Positions 33,619-44,590 are shown, counted from the stretch's first letter. The stretch: DNA of 64,000 nucleotides from Pantoea conspicua (GCF_002095315.1 NZ_MLFN01000001.1:119536-183535); one strand, 5' to 3'. Made by a program: numbers and translations. Notes: generated from the letters alone by a model not told the origin.

Positions 33619-34713
33619 ATGTTTCGTGTGATGTCGCCGAAAGGCTATCTGCAACGTCCCGGCCTGCGGGCGGAGGTGGGTGAAATCATCCGGCCGCTGG
33701 CCACGCATATTCATATCCTGACCTCGCCGCGCGCCTGGCAAGCGGTCAACCCGCAGCTCAGTATCAGTCTGGAGCAGGCCGGCATACGCTGGCAGCTCGA
33801 CTATTTGCCCGGTGAATGCACCGATGCGGCGATTGCCGATCTCCAGCAACAGGTGCAGACGCATGGCGCATCGCTGATTCTGGCGATCGGCGGCGGCCGG
33901 GTGCTGGACTGCGCCAAAGCGATCAATGATGCGCTGCCGCAGGTACGGCTGGTTAATATGGCGACGGTGGCAGCGACCTGCGCGGCCTGGTCACCGCTGG
34001 CGATTATTTACAATCAACAGGGTGGTCATCTGCGCAGCCAGCCGCTCAGTTGTATGCCGGAGTGGATTCTGGTGGATAGCGAGGTGATTGCCAACAGCGA
34101 TATACGCTATCTGCGCGCCGGCATGGTAGATGCGCTGGCGAAATGGATTGAGTTTGAACCCTATCAGCGGCAGACGCCGCACCGGCTGGCGCTGGATTTG
34201 AAAGTCAACGCCGCCAGGCAGGCACTGGAATGGTGTGAACGCTGGGGCGAAGCGGCCGTGGCGGCCAACATCGCGCAGCAGGTGACCCCCGCGCTGGAAA
34301 AAATTATCGAAGCCAATATTGTGCTGGCCGGACTGGCGAACAGCATTCAGGACAGCATGGCGACTCCCGGCTTTGCGCATGTGATTCACGACCGGCTGAC
34401 GCATCAGCCTGAACTTCATCACTGGCTGCACGGTGAAAAGGTGGGCTTCAGCCTGCTGGTGCATTCATTGATCGAGCAGGATAACGGTCAGGTGGAGCCG
34501 ACACTGTTATCACTGCTGCGGCGTTTCTACAGTCCGCTGACGCTGCCCGCCACTCTTCCTGATGCAGCGCTGCGGCAGATCGCCCAGGATATTCATTTCC
34601 CCGCCGCCAGCTTGGCGGATCTGCCCTTTACTATTGACTCACACCGGCTTGAACAGGCGCTACGGGCGACCGCGGCGTTTAAACCGTCAATGCGGTCTGC
34701 GCCACCGGTGTAA
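33619..34713 (+). CDS. GldA/HcxA-type metal-dependent alcohol dehydrogenase
   Basis: A 364-residue group III dehydrogenase. NAD site LILAIGGGRVLDCAKAIND. Metal ligands Asp in GMVDALAKWIEF, His in PGFAHVIHDRLT and His in HWLHGEKVGFS. It resembles E. coli YbdH (HcxA), which reduces 2-oxo acids; in E. coli ybdH lies next to the methionine aminotransferase gene ybdL. Here an aminotransferase, methionine-type importers and this dehydrogenase occur in one cluster, so it could reduce a sulfur-containing 2-oxo acid. Glycerol dehydrogenase activity is the alternative. Confidence 0.8.
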   Translation: MFRVMSPKGYLQRPGLRAEVGEIIRPLATHIHILTSPRAWQAVNPQLSISLEQAGIRWQLDYLPGECTDAAIADLQQQVQTHGASLILAIGGGRVLDCAKAINDALPQVRLVNMATVAATCAAWSPLAIIYNQQGGHLRSQPLSCMPEWILVDSEVIANSDIRYLRAGMVDALAKWIEFEPYQRQTPHRLALDLKVNAARQALEWCERWGEAAVAANIAQQVTPALEKIIEANIVLAGLANSIQDSMATPGFAHVIHDRLTHQPELHHWLHGEKVGFSLLVHSLIEQDNGQVEPTLLSLLRRFYSPLTLPATLPDAALRQIAQDIHFPAASLADLPFTIDSHRLEQALRATAAFKPSMRSAPPV

Positions 34714-34757
34714 AACAGTGCTTGCTAACCTACTAACCGTAACCTACCTTTAGTAAC

Positions 34758-34767
34758 TTACCGGTAA
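34758..34767. promoter_or_regulatory. Palindrome upstream of the quinone reductase-TetR pair
   Basis: TTACCGGTAA is a perfect 10-base palindrome, with related GTAACC/GTAACTT sequences to its left (34735-34757). It lies 19 bases before the start at 34787, a likely operator for the TetR protein of the same operon. Confidence 0.4.
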
Positions 34768-34786
34768 CTCAAGGCAGGTGACGACG

Positions 34787-35389
34787 ATGCACGCATTAAT
34801 AGTGACAGCCCATCCCGATCGGGATGCTCATACTCACCGCGTTGCAGACCAACTGCAGCAGGGGATAACCGCCACAGTCCACCATACGGTTGAACGGGCA
34901 GACCTGGCAGCAGAAGGATTTGATCCGCGTTTCAATCCCGGTGATGTCGCACAGTTCAAAGGGCTGGCTGCTTCGCCGCCGGATGTGCTGGCAGAACAGC
35001 AACGCGTGGATCGCGCCGATGCGCTGGTGCTGGTCTATCCGGTCTACTGGTGGTCCTTTCCGGCGCAGCTGAAAGGCTGGATTGATCGGGTCTTCACTCA
35101 GGGCTGGGCTTATCAGGAGCAGGACGGGCGGATAGTGAAACGTCTCGGCCATCTTCCTGTTCATCTGATTGCATTGGGGGCTGCCGATACCCGAACCTAC
35201 CTGCGGCACGGCTACTTCGCCAGCATGCGGAATCAGATTGATCATGGCATCTTTGATTACTGTGGCGCGCCGGTGGTGACCAGCGAACTGTTGCTGACCG
35301 GCGATGAGGGCTATCCTGAGTCGCACTTTCAACAGGCCCAGCAGTTGGGTCAGGGTTTGTTTGCCGATCGGAGACCTTATGATCAGTGA
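34787..35389 (+). CDS. NAD(P)H:quinone oxidoreductase-like flavoprotein
   Basis: A 200-residue cytosolic flavodoxin-fold enzyme of the NQO1/KefF/MdaB kind. FMN/FAD phosphate loop MHALIVTAHPDRDAHTHRVA; second flavin segment LVLVYPVYWWSFPAQLKGWIDRVF. It reduces quinones or similar electrophiles by two electrons. ATG 34787 is chosen; the GTG at 34778 is less likely. The TetR gene overlaps its 3' end by 11 bases, so the pair is a self-regulated detoxification operon. Confidence 0.85.
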   Translation: MHALIVTAHPDRDAHTHRVADQLQQGITATVHHTVERADLAAEGFDPRFNPGDVAQFKGLAASPPDVLAEQQRVDRADALVLVYPVYWWSFPAQLKGWIDRVFTQGWAYQEQDGRIVKRLGHLPVHLIALGAADTRTYLRHGYFASMRNQIDHGIFDYCGAPVVTSELLLTGDEGYPESHFQQAQQLGQGLFADRRPYDQ

Positions 35390-35984
35390 AAAGTCCGCCA
35401 GGCCGCGTCTGTCGCGTGAAGCCCGACGCAGACAGTTGTTAGACGTTGCATGGCAGTTGATGCAGGCCGAAGGCAGTGAGGCTTTGACGCTGGCCCGGGT
35501 TGGCGAAGCCGCGGGAGTCAGTAAGCCGGTAGTGTACGATCACTTCATCACCCGACATGGTCTGCTGGCGGCGCTCTATGCCGACTTTGATCGCCGCCAG
35601 ACTGACCTGATGGAGGCGGCCATGCGTGCCGCGCCCGTAGTGCTACAACAGAAAGCGGAGGTGCTCGCCGCCTGTTATGTGGATTGCGTGATGACGGAGG
35701 GGCGTGAAATCCCTGAATTGCTTTCAGCGCTCAGCACCTCGCCTGAACTTGCCGCCGTTAAACGCCATTATCAGCTCGACTTTATCGCCCGCTGTCAGCA
35801 CTGGTTTGCGCCTTTTAGTGGCGAAAACGGGATTGCTGAGGCCGGGATGTGGGGGATGCTGGGGGCCGCAGATGCGATAGCCGGCGCGGTGGTGCGCGGC
35901 GATATCAGTCAGGCAGAAGGTCAGCAGACGTTAACCGCGATAATCCTGGCACTGGTGGCCGGTAGCCGGACGCTGACAGCATAA
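35379..35984 (+). CDS. TetR-family repressor
   Basis: A 201-residue regulator with an N-terminal HTH (TLARVGEAAGVSKPVVYDHFITRHGLLAALYADF) and a ligand-binding C-terminal part. The start is ATG 35379, inside the end of the quinone reductase gene (GGAG about 5 bases upstream). Such pairs usually control themselves; the TTACCGGTAA palindrome is the likely site. The longer frame from 35304 is not supported. Confidence 0.88.
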   Translation: MISEKSARPRLSREARRRQLLDVAWQLMQAEGSEALTLARVGEAAGVSKPVVYDHFITRHGLLAALYADFDRRQTDLMEAAMRAAPVVLQQKAEVLAACYVDCVMTEGREIPELLSALSTSPELAAVKRHYQLDFIARCQHWFAPFSGENGIAEAGMWGMLGAADAIAGAVVRGDISQAEGQQTLTAIILALVAGSRTLTA

Positions 35985-36063
35985 AAATGGCGGCCCGCAG
36001 GCCGCCGAATCCTCAACCACAACAGATGTTGTGTAAGCAGTGGCAACGTACAATGATGATCGT

Positions 36064-36954
36064 TTACCCTTTCACGCCGCCAGCGGTTAAACCGCTGACC
36101 AGCCAGCGCTGCGCCAGCAGGAACACCAGCGTGATCGGAATGGCGGAGAGCACCGCAGCCGCGGCAAAATCGCCCCACAGATAGTTTTGCGGATTCAGGT
36201 ATTGCTGCATCCCCACCGCCAGGGTGTAACTGTTAACATCACGCAGCAGCAGCGACGCGACCGGTACCTCAGTGACCGCCGCAATAAACGCCAGAATAAA
36301 CACCACCGCCAGAATCGGCACTGACAGCGGCAGCAGCACCAGCCGGAACGCCTGCCAGGGCGTAGCACCGTCCAGCGCGGCGGCTTCTTCCAGCGAACCG
36401 TCGATGGTTTCGAAATAGCCCTTGATGGTCCAGACATGCAGCGCGATGCCGCCCAGATAGGCGAAGATCACCCCACCATGCGTATTCAGTCCGATAAAGG
36501 GCAGATACTGGCCAAGCCGATCAAACAAGGCATACAGCGCCACCAGCGACAGTACCGCCGGGAACATCTGGAAAATCAGCATCCCTTTCAGCAGGCTGGC
36601 GCGACCGGCGAAGCGCATACGTGCAAACGCATAGGCGCAGGTGGTGGAGAGCGCCACAATGCCCAGCGCACTGATGGCGGCAATCTTGACCGAGTTCCAC
36701 AACCACAGCAGCACCGGGAAAGGCGGCGGCGTAATCCGTCCATCCGCGTGTTCAACGCTGAAGCCCAGCGCCAGCCGCCAGTGCTCCCAGGAGATCTGCT
36801 CCGGGATCAGGCTGCCGGTGGCGAAGTTGCCGGCACGCAGCGAAATAGCGATCACCATCAGCAGTGGAAACAGGATTGCGGCAATAAATAACAGCAGCAG
36901 CAGGTGCGTCATCAGCAGACGCAGCCGTTGCGATTTAGGTTGTACCATAGCCAT
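36064..36954 (-). CDS. malG: Maltose/maltodextrin ABC permease MalG
   Basis: A 296-residue inner-membrane permease, the size of E. coli MalG. Six membrane segments; the EAA loop [21 protein letters not shown] contacts MalK. The C-terminus ends GLTAGGVKG, as in E. coli. The gene lies downstream of malF but after an unusually long gap of 155 bases. Confidence 0.93.
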   Translation of the reverse strand: MAMVQPKSQRLRLLMTHLLLLLFIAAILFPLLMVIAISLRAGNFATGSLIPEQISWEHWRLALGFSVEHADGRITPPPFPVLLWLWNSVKIAAISALGIVALSTTCAYAFARMRFAGRASLLKGMLIFQMFPAVLSLVALYALFDRLGQYLPFIGLNTHGGVIFAYLGGIALHVWTIKGYFETIDGSLEEAAALDGATPWQAFRLVLLPLSVPILAVVFILAFIAAVTEVPVASLLLRDVNSYTLAVGMQQYLNPQNYLWGDFAAAAVLSAIPITLVFLLAQRWLVSGLTAGGVKG

Positions 36955-37109
36955 AACAACTCCTTAGAACCTGGTCCATCAGGCTATTTTATTTGTCAGT
37001 CTGAACCTGGGCAGTGCTCATCATCCTCACGTACCAGGTGTACGCCTGCTTGTTCCGCGCTGTCCGTCTCCGGACGGCCTGCAACAATGACGCCAGTTGG
37101 GCCAGACTC
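36955..37109 (-). repeat. Structured malF-malG intercistronic segment
   Basis: E. coli malF and malG are almost adjacent, but here 155 bases separate them. The segment contains dyads, for example CCGTC-TCCG-GACGG around 37068-37081 and GTAC-cag-gtGTAC near 37040. It looks like a small inserted intergenic repeat that can fold in mRNA and could lower malG relative to malF. No coding frame is convincing. Confidence 0.4.
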
Positions 37110-38636
37110 TTAGTCGAATTTCATTCGCGACGCTTTGAGGTTAATCACCGCCAGCGCACCCACCAGCAGGAAGATCAGGGTAGCGATCGCCGCCGCCAGT
37201 CCAAAGTCCTGTCCGCCGCCGCCTTCAAAAGCGATGCGCCAGGTGTAGTTGACCAGCAAATCGGTATAGCCCGCTGGGGTGGTGGTCCCGATGCGATCCG
37301 GTCCGCCGTTGGTCAGCAACTGCACCAGCACAAAGTTATTAAAGTTAAAGGCGAAGCTGGCGATCATCAGCGGCATCAACGGCTTGAGCAGCAGCGGCAA
37401 CGTAATCAGGAAGAAGTTCTGCAACGGCCCGGCACCGTCCATCGCCGAAGCTTCATAGAGATCGTCAGGAATCGCTTTCAGCAGCCCCATGCAGAGAATC
37501 ATCATGTAGGGATAACCGAGCCAGGTGTTGACGATAATCAGCATGGTGCGCGCCAGCGTCGGATCGCTGAACCAGGCCGGTTTGACACCAAACAGTGCGC
37601 TGAGCATCACGTTGATCTCGCCAAAGCTTTGGTTGAACAGTCCCTTAAAGATCAGGATCGAGATAAACGCCGGCACCGCATAAGGCAGGATCAGCATCAC
37701 CCGATAAACCGCTTTGCCGCGCAGCGCCTCCCACTGCACCAGACAGGCCAGCACCATGCCGACCGCCACGGTCAGCACCACAGTGATCAACGAGAACAAC
37801 ATCGTCCAGCCAAAGATTGCCAGGAACGGCTTCTGTATGCCCTCATCGGTAAAGACCCGCAGGAAATTCTTCCAGCCGGTATTGACGGTGAAACCAGGAC
37901 TCAATGTTTCATTTGCCCAGCTGCCGTCGGCGTTAATCGCCTGATAGAAACCGGTTTGCGGGTTAGCGCGATAATGCACGCCGCTCTGTTGATTGGTCAG
38001 TTCATCCTGCGCGCCAACCTGATACAGCGGCTGAGTACCGGAGAACTGGCGCAGCGAGCTCATGCGTAACTGGCGGCCATCCGGCAGCACCGCACTGATC
38101 TGGCTCAGCGCCTGGCGATTGCCGGTGATCACCCTCAGCGTGGCGCGATCGCCAGCCGGTTGCGCGGCGGGCTGCATTTTCAGCTGTTGTTCGTCACCAA
38201 AGCGAAACGGCGGAGAAACATAATGCTGTTCGCCTTCGCTCAGCACCAGCTGCCAGCGGTCGCCCGCCGGATAAAGCGAGAAATTAACCGCTTCGCCCGA
38301 CTGGAAAGAACGGCTCATCAGCACCTGTTGTGCCCGTTCAAAGGTAAGCTGGTTAGTGCTGCTGTAGTTGGTGAAGGCGATAGCGATGGTACAGGCGAGG
38401 GGAAATAGCACAAACAGCGCCATTCCCGCCACGCCGGGATAGACATAGCGCCAGGCGTAGGCGCGACGATTAGCGTAAATCCACAGGCCGAGCGCACTGA
38501 GAATCAGCGTTAGCAGCGCAAACAGATACTCGCCCTGTGCGTACATCAGCACCAGCAGATAGCCGACCAGCAGACAGCAGATCCCGATGAGAACGCTTTT
38601 AATCAACAGACCCGGCGTTTTCGGTTTTCCTGACAT
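37110..38636 (-). CDS. malF: Maltose/maltodextrin ABC permease MalF
   Basis: A 508-residue inner-membrane permease (E. coli 514). Eight membrane segments with the large periplasmic P2 loop (about residues 85-270) that contacts maltose-binding protein. The EAA loop is YEASAMDGAGPLQNFFLITLP. Start set at the Met of MSGKPKTPG (38636). It is downstream of malE and translated in the same operon. Confidence 0.93.
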   Translation of the reverse strand: MSGKPKTPGLLIKSVLIGICCLLVGYLLVLMYAQGEYLFALLTLILSALGLWIYANRRAYAWRYVYPGVAGMALFVLFPLACTIAIAFTNYSSTNQLTFERAQQVLMSRSFQSGEAVNFSLYPAGDRWQLVLSEGEQHYVSPPFRFGDEQQLKMQPAAQPAGDRATLRVITGNRQALSQISAVLPDGRQLRMSSLRQFSGTQPLYQVGAQDELTNQQSGVHYRANPQTGFYQAINADGSWANETLSPGFTVNTGWKNFLRVFTDEGIQKPFLAIFGWTMLFSLITVVLTVAVGMVLACLVQWEALRGKAVYRVMLILPYAVPAFISILIFKGLFNQSFGEINVMLSALFGVKPAWFSDPTLARTMLIIVNTWLGYPYMMILCMGLLKAIPDDLYEASAMDGAGPLQNFFLITLPLLLKPLMPLMIASFAFNFNNFVLVQLLTNGGPDRIGTTTPAGYTDLLVNYTWRIAFEGGGGQDFGLAAAIATLIFLLVGALAVINLKASRMKFD

Positions 38637-38693
38637 GATGCGGTTTTCCTTAACGGTCACTCAAGCCGGGTTGCCCCGGCTATAAAGGGAGGA

Positions 38694-39884
38694 TTACTTT
38701 TTCAGGCGCGCCTGTGCATCTTTCAGTGCGGCGTCCACGCTCTGACGACCACCCAGCGCATTCAGGGTAGCGGTGCGCATCGCGTACCAGAACGCGGCCA
38801 TTTGCGGAACGTTCGGCATGATATCGCCGTGGCGGGCGTTGCTCATGGTGGCGGCAATACGGGAATCTTTTTCCAGCGTCTGCTGGAATGATTTCAGCGC
38901 CACGGCACCCAGCGGCTTGTCCTTGTTAACCGCATCCAGTCCGGCATCGGTCAGCAGGTAGTTTTCCAGGAACTCTTTTGCCAGCTCTTTGTTAGGGCTG
39001 GCGGCGTTGATCCCGGCACTCAGCACCCCGACAAAGGCTTTCGACGGTTTACCGTTCAGGGTCGGTAACTCAGCTACGCCGTAGTCGATGCCGCTTTTAT
39101 CGATGTTGCTCCACGCCCAGGGACCGTTAATGGTCATGGCGGTTTCCCCTTTATTGAAGGCGGCTTCAGCAATCGAATAGTCGGTGTCGGCATTCAGGGT
39201 TTTGGCTTTAACCTGATCGACCAGGAACTGCATACCCGCTTTGGCACCGGCGTTATCCACACCGACATCTTTCACGTCATAGCGTCCGTCATTCAGCTTA
39301 AAGGCATAAGCGCCACCGGCGGCCAGCAGCGGCCAGGTGAAGTAGGGTTCCTGCAGGTTAAACATGAGGGCGCTTTTGCCTTTGGCGCGCAGTTGCTTGT
39401 CGAGCCCGGCAATCTCTTCCCAAGTTTTCGGTGGTTGTGGCAGCAGCTTTTTGTTGTAAATCAGCGACAGGGATTCAACCGAAATCGGATAACCGATCAG
39501 CTTGCCGTCGAAGCGCACCGCATCCCAGGTGAAAGGGAAGATTTTTTGCTGGAAGCTGGCGTCCGGGCTGATCTCAGCCAGCAGGCCGGATTGGGCGTAG
39601 CCGCCAAAGCGGTCATGCGCCCAGAAGATGATATCCGGGCCATCGCCGGTGGCGGCAACCTGCGGATATTTTTCTTCCATCTTGTCAGGATGCTCCACCG
39701 TCACTTTAATGCCGGTCTCCTGTTCAAACTTCTTACCGACCTCGGCAAGGCCGTTATAGCCCTTGTCGCCGTTGATCCAGATGACCAACTTGCCTTCCTC
39801 AATTTTCGCCACTGCGGATGCTGAAAACAGCACGGCAGAGAGGGCAGAGAGGGCCAGAATTCGTGCACCGGTTTTCATCGTCAT
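38694..39884 (-). CDS. malE: Periplasmic maltose-binding protein MalE
   Basis: A 396-residue precursor. Signal peptide ends ASAVA near residue 26; the mature protein begins [19 protein letters not shown], as in E. coli MalE. Conserved parts such as [21 protein letters not shown] and the C-terminal ALKDAQARL. First gene of the malEFG operon, divergent from malK across a 360-base control region. Confidence 0.95.
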   Translation of the reverse strand: MTMKTGARILALSALSAVLFSASAVAKIEEGKLVIWINGDKGYNGLAEVGKKFEQETGIKVTVEHPDKMEEKYPQVAATGDGPDIIFWAHDRFGGYAQSGLLAEISPDASFQQKIFPFTWDAVRFDGKLIGYPISVESLSLIYNKKLLPQPPKTWEEIAGLDKQLRAKGKSALMFNLQEPYFTWPLLAAGGAYAFKLNDGRYDVKDVGVDNAGAKAGMQFLVDQVKAKTLNADTDYSIAEAAFNKGETAMTINGPWAWSNIDKSGIDYGVAELPTLNGKPSKAFVGVLSAGINAASPNKELAKEFLENYLLTDAGLDAVNKDKPLGAVALKSFQQTLEKDSRIAATMSNARHGDIMPNVPQMAAFWYAMRTATLNALGGRQSVDAALKDAQARLKK

Positions 39885-39950
39885 AAGTCCATCCTGTTTG
39901 CGGAAGCGGTGATTACTCTACCGGCAACATTGTGCGCATCCGTCACCGCT

Positions 39951-40160
39951 TCTCATCCTCCTTCGCTCTACGCCCTGTGGCTGAGGGGTGTGATCGCGCT
40001 GGCAAAAAGTGGGCGAACCGGCCGGATACGGGCAAAAAAACCGGCAGGTCTGCGTTAGCGATCACAAAAAACAGCCGCCCGCCGCCTGCGGCCGCGTCAG
40101 CCCCGCTTTCTCCTCCTCCCGTCTCCTCCCCCAGCAGGTTGCGCTACGGCGGAGGATGTT
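39951..40160. promoter_or_regulatory. malE-malK divergent control region with MalT boxes and CRP-like sites
   Basis: The 360-base region between malE and malK contains sequences like the MalT box (GGGGAkGAGG). These are GAGGATGAGA on the reverse strand at 39951-39960, GGGAGGAGGA at 40111-40120 (reverse), GGGGAGGAGA at 40122-40131 (reverse) and GGAGGATGTT at 40151-40160 (forward). CRP-like halves are TGTGATCGCG at 39989-39998 and TGCGTTAGCGATCACA at 40051-40066. The array resembles E. coli malEp/malKp, activated jointly by MalT and CRP-cAMP. Confidence 0.65.
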
Positions 40161-40244
40161 AGCCCCGCCATCGTTGCGCATAGTAAGCCCCGGAACCCGT
40201 CTGCCGAGAGCAGACACGAATGAGCAGCTAAGAGGGAAGGGATC

Positions 40245-41354
40245 ATGGCGAGCGTTGTGCTACGCAATGTCACAAAAGCCTGGGGCGATACGGTGGTATC
40301 GAAAGATATCGATCTCACTATTCGTGAAGGGGAATTTGTCGTTTTTGTTGGCCCATCAGGCTGTGGAAAATCAACACTGCTGCGCATGATTGCCGGACTG
40401 GAAACCATCACCAGCGGGGAGCTGCTGATTGGTGACCGCCGCATGAATGAGGTGCCGCCCGCCGAGCGCGGTATCGGCATGGTGTTTCAATCCTATGCGC
40501 TCTATCCGCACCTGTCGGTAGCGGAAAACATGTCTTTTGGCCTGAAGCTGGCCGGGGTAAAAAAAGCCGAAATTCATCAGCGGGTGAATCAGGTGGCGGA
40601 GATCCTGCAACTGGCGCATCTGCTGGACCGTCGCCCCAAAGCGCTATCCGGCGGGCAGCGTCAGCGCGTGGCGATTGGCCGGACGCTGGTGGCGGAACCG
40701 CGGGTTTTCCTGCTGGATGAACCGCTCTCAAACCTCGATGCGGCGCTGCGTGTCCAGATGCGGATTGAGATCTCCCGTCTGCATAAGCGACTGAAACGCA
40801 CCATGATTTACGTCACGCACGATCAGATCGAAGCGATGACGCTGGCCGATAAGATTGTGGTGCTCGATGCCGGGCATATCGCGCAGGTGGGTAAGCCACT
40901 GGAGCTCTACCACTATCCCGCCAATCGCTTCGTTGCCGGCTTTATCGGCTCACCGAAAATGAATTTTCTGCCGGTCAAAGTGACCGCTACCGCCATCGAT
41001 CAGGTGCAGGTCCGGCTGCCCAATCAGCAGCTGGTCTGGCTGCCGGTCGACAGCGCAGGCGTGCAGATCGGCAGCAACATGTCACTGGGCATCCGCCCTG
41101 AACATCTGCTCTCCAGCGATATCGCTGACGTTACCCTTGAGGGTGAAGTGCAGGTGGTGGAGCAACTGGGACACGAAACCCAGATCCACATCCAGATTCC
41201 CGCCATTCGTCAAAACCTGGTCTACCGCCAGGAGGACGTCGTGCTGGTAAAAGAGGGCGCCATCCTCGGTATCGGCCTGCCGCCCGAGCGTTGTCACCTG
41301 TTCCGTGAGGACGGGAGCGCCTGTCGCAGGCTGTATCAGGAGCCGGGTGTATAG
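40245..41354 (+). CDS. malK: Maltose importer ATPase MalK
   Basis: A 369-residue ATPase (E. coli 371). Walker [14 protein letters not shown], signature [13 protein letters not shown], Walker [14 protein letters not shown], switch His in VTHDQIEAM. The C-terminal domain (from about residue 240, including [12 protein letters not shown] and [10 protein letters not shown]) is the regulatory part that binds MalT and enzyme IIA-Glc. The ribosome binding site GGAAGG precedes ATG 40245. First gene of malK-lamB-malM. Confidence 0.95.
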   Translation: MASVVLRNVTKAWGDTVVSKDIDLTIREGEFVVFVGPSGCGKSTLLRMIAGLETITSGELLIGDRRMNEVPPAERGIGMVFQSYALYPHLSVAENMSFGLKLAGVKKAEIHQRVNQVAEILQLAHLLDRRPKALSGGQRQRVAIGRTLVAEPRVFLLDEPLSNLDAALRVQMRIEISRLHKRLKRTMIYVTHDQIEAMTLADKIVVLDAGHIAQVGKPLELYHYPANRFVAGFIGSPKMNFLPVKVTATAIDQVQVRLPNQQLVWLPVDSAGVQIGSNMSLGIRPEHLLSSDIADVTLEGEVQVVEQLGHETQIHIQIPAIRQNLVYRQEDVVLVKEGAILGIGLPPERCHLFREDGSACRRLYQEPGV

Positions 41355-41393
41355 CCCTGCCAAAACAATAAAAGCAATGACCTCAGGAGATAG

Positions 41394-42698
<1,305 letters not shown>

Positions 42699-42802
42699 GC
42701 CGACGCTCTCCAGCACAGGCGCGGCTGCGCGCCTGACAGGTCTTTTGGGTCACGGTGCGCCATTGCCTGGTTCGCGCCGTGGCCTGCAATAAGGTAGGCA
42801 TA

Positions 42803-43732
42803 ATGAAAATGACAAAAACTCTGACGGCGCTCTGCCTGAGCGCGGCGTTACTGGCCGGACACAGTCTGCCAGCCCTGGCGGACATCAATCTGGTGCCGCA
42901 GGATCTCTCCTCTGCCCCGCAGGTTGCACCGGACCAGCTGCAACACCTGAGCTGGCAGCCGGTGAGTGCTTCACAGACCCAGACTATCCAGCTGGCGAAC
43001 AGCGGACAATCGCTGAATGCCCCGCACATTGCCGGACCGGTGGCGGCCTTTAGTCTGCCAGCCAATATCGGTGAACTGACGGTGACGCTGAGCAGCGAAG
43101 TGGCGAACAATCAGGTTTTCGCCCCGAACGTGCTGGTGCTGGATGAAAATATGCGGCCCGCCGCCTGGTTCCCGAGCCGCTATTTTACCTACCAGAAACC
43201 GGGTGTGATGGCAGCGGACCGGCTGGAAGGGGTGATGAAGCTGACGCCCGCGCTGGGCCAGCAAAAAATTTACCTGCTGGTGTTTACCACCGAACAGGAT
43301 CTGACACAGACCACCACGCTGCTTGATCCGGCCAAGGCTTACGCGCAGGGCACGGGTCACGCGGTGCCGGATATTCCCGATCCGATTGCGCGCCACATCA
43401 GTCAAGGCACGCTGAAGCTGAAGTTACAGACCAGTTCCGGATCATCAATTCTGGTCGGCCCGCTGTTTGGCTCTTCCGGTCCGGGTTCGGTTACCGTTGG
43501 CAACACGGCTCCGGCGGCGGCCTATCGTGCTGCACCTGCAGCGGCCACAGCGCCTGCGGCAAAAGCGGAGCCGATCATGAGTGACACAGAAGGTTACTTT
43601 AATCAGAAAATTAAACAGGCGGTTGATAGCGGCAATATCGATAAGGCGCTGAAGCTGCTGGATGAAGCCGAGCGGCTGGGATCGACCTCTGCCCGGCAGA
43701 CCTTTATCAGTAGTGTTAAAGGCAAGGGGTGA
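42803..43732 (+). CDS. malM: Maltose operon periplasmic protein MalM
   Basis: A 309-residue precursor (E. coli 306) with a signal peptide ending ALA near residue 26. The Ala/Pro-rich linker (PAAAYRAAPAAATAPAAKAE) separates the two domains. Function in maltose uptake remains unclear in E. coli. The start is ATG 42803 (AAGGTAGG upstream); the frame from 42755 is not supported. Followed by a terminator. Confidence 0.92.
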   Translation: MKMTKTLTALCLSAALLAGHSLPALADINLVPQDLSSAPQVAPDQLQHLSWQPVSASQTQTIQLANSGQSLNAPHIAGPVAAFSLPANIGELTVTLSSEVANNQVFAPNVLVLDENMRPAAWFPSRYFTYQKPGVMAADRLEGVMKLTPALGQQKIYLLVFTTEQDLTQTTTLLDPAKAYAQGTGHAVPDIPDPIARHISQGTLKLKLQTSSGSSILVGPLFGSSGPGSVTVGNTAPAAAYRAAPAAATAPAAKAEPIMSDTEGYFNQKIKQAVDSGNIDKALKLLDEAERLGSTSARQTFISSVKGKG

Positions 43733-43764
43733 AACGCCCCGACAATACTGATGTTGTCCCACCT

Positions 43765-43788
43765 GGTGCGCTGCGGCGCACCTTTTTT
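43765..43788 (+). terminator. Intrinsic terminator of malK-lamB-malM
   Basis: GGTGCGC (43765-43771), loop TGCG and GCGCACC (43776-43782) are followed by six T. Confidence 0.85.
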
Positions 43789-43945
43789 ATGCGGCAGATA
43801 TTCCCTGTCTGAGAACGGTTCCATCCGTCATCCCGGGCGGCTACTCTGCCCATCTATGAGATACCCGCAACCCATTCCACGTCGTGCAAAAAACGTAAGG
43901 TTTCTGATTTTGTGCTGCCAAAGGGAGACGATATACCTTGTGAGT

Positions 43946-43964
43946 TGTACGTTTGTTATGTACA
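43946..43964. promoter_or_regulatory. Putative operator of the phd-doc operon
   Basis: TGTAC (43946-43950) and GTACA (43960-43964) are inverted arms about 20 bases before the antitoxin ribosome binding site. P1 Phd binds GTGTACAC-type palindromes, so an autoregulatory site is plausible. Confidence 0.5.
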
Positions 43965-43991
43965 TTTCAGAATAACATTGATGGAGGTTTT

Positions 43992-44213
43992 ATGCGCAGC
44001 TATACCACAACTCAGGCCCGGCAAAATATTGCTGAGGTTATGGAAAAAGCCACCGCTGGCGAGCCGGTAGAGATCACCCGGCGTGATGGTTCTTCCGCCG
44101 TGCTGATTAGCCGCAATGACTTCAACGCGTGGCAAGAGGCGAAACTGGATGCTGAATTTGCCACCATTATGGGGCGACATGGCCGAACCATTAAGGCGCT
44201 GGCTGATCGATGA
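43992..44213 (+). CDS. Phd/YefM-family antitoxin
   Basis: A 73-residue antitoxin. The N-terminal Phd/YefM DNA-binding fold (YTTTQARQNIAEVMEKATAGEPVEITRRDGSSAVLIS) is followed by a C-terminal tail that would bind and neutralise the toxin. GGAGG lies 5 bases before ATG 43992. Overlaps the toxin start by 4 bases (ATGA). Confidence 0.88.
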   Translation: MRSYTTTQARQNIAEVMEKATAGEPVEITRRDGSSAVLISRNDFNAWQEAKLDAEFATIMGRHGRTIKALADR

Positions 44214-44590
44214 ATTGGGTCAGTGCGCAGGAGGTGATAGGCTTCCATGATCGCTTGTTGACTCTGCTGCCGGGCATCCCGGGGATGCCTGATCCCGAAA
44301 GGGCCGAGGCGATTATTCATCGGGTACAAAATCAGCTTTATTATGAAAATGTGACAGATATTTATGCGCTGGCCGCAATTTATCTGGTTGCGATCGCCCG
44401 TGGGCATATTTTCAATGATGGCAATAAGCGAACAGCCTTTTTCGTTGCGATGGTTTTTTTAAACCGTAACGGAATTGCTATTCGGGATGAAGATGACGAA
44501 CTTGAGGAATTAACCGTCTCGGCCGCGACCGGCGCTGTTACGCCCGATCAGGTTGCTGCTGTTTTACGCCGTCTATCTCTCTCCTCCTGA
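44210..44590 (+). CDS. doc: Doc-family Fic-fold toxin
   Basis: A 126-residue toxin. Fic core motif HIFNDGNKRTAFFVAMVF, the Doc form of HxFxxxNKR. P1 Doc phosphorylates elongation factor EF-Tu and stops translation. Coupled by ATGA to the antitoxin. The pair sits between the malKlamBmalM and malQ blocks and ends before a bidirectional terminator, so it is a self-contained insertion in the maltose region. Confidence 0.88.
   Translation: MNWVSAQEVIGFHDRLLTLLPGIPGMPDPERAEAIIHRVQNQLYYENVTDIYALAAIYLVAIARGHIFNDGNKRTAFFVAMVFLNRNGIAIRDEDDELEELTVSAATGAVTPDQVAAVLRRLSLSS

Noticed and set aside
37014..38069. Long forward frame (351 codons) opposite malF
   Set aside because: It is antisense to the well-supported malF gene, has no domain or ribosome binding site, and is rich in His/Arg/Gln as expected for a shadow of a GC-rich gene.
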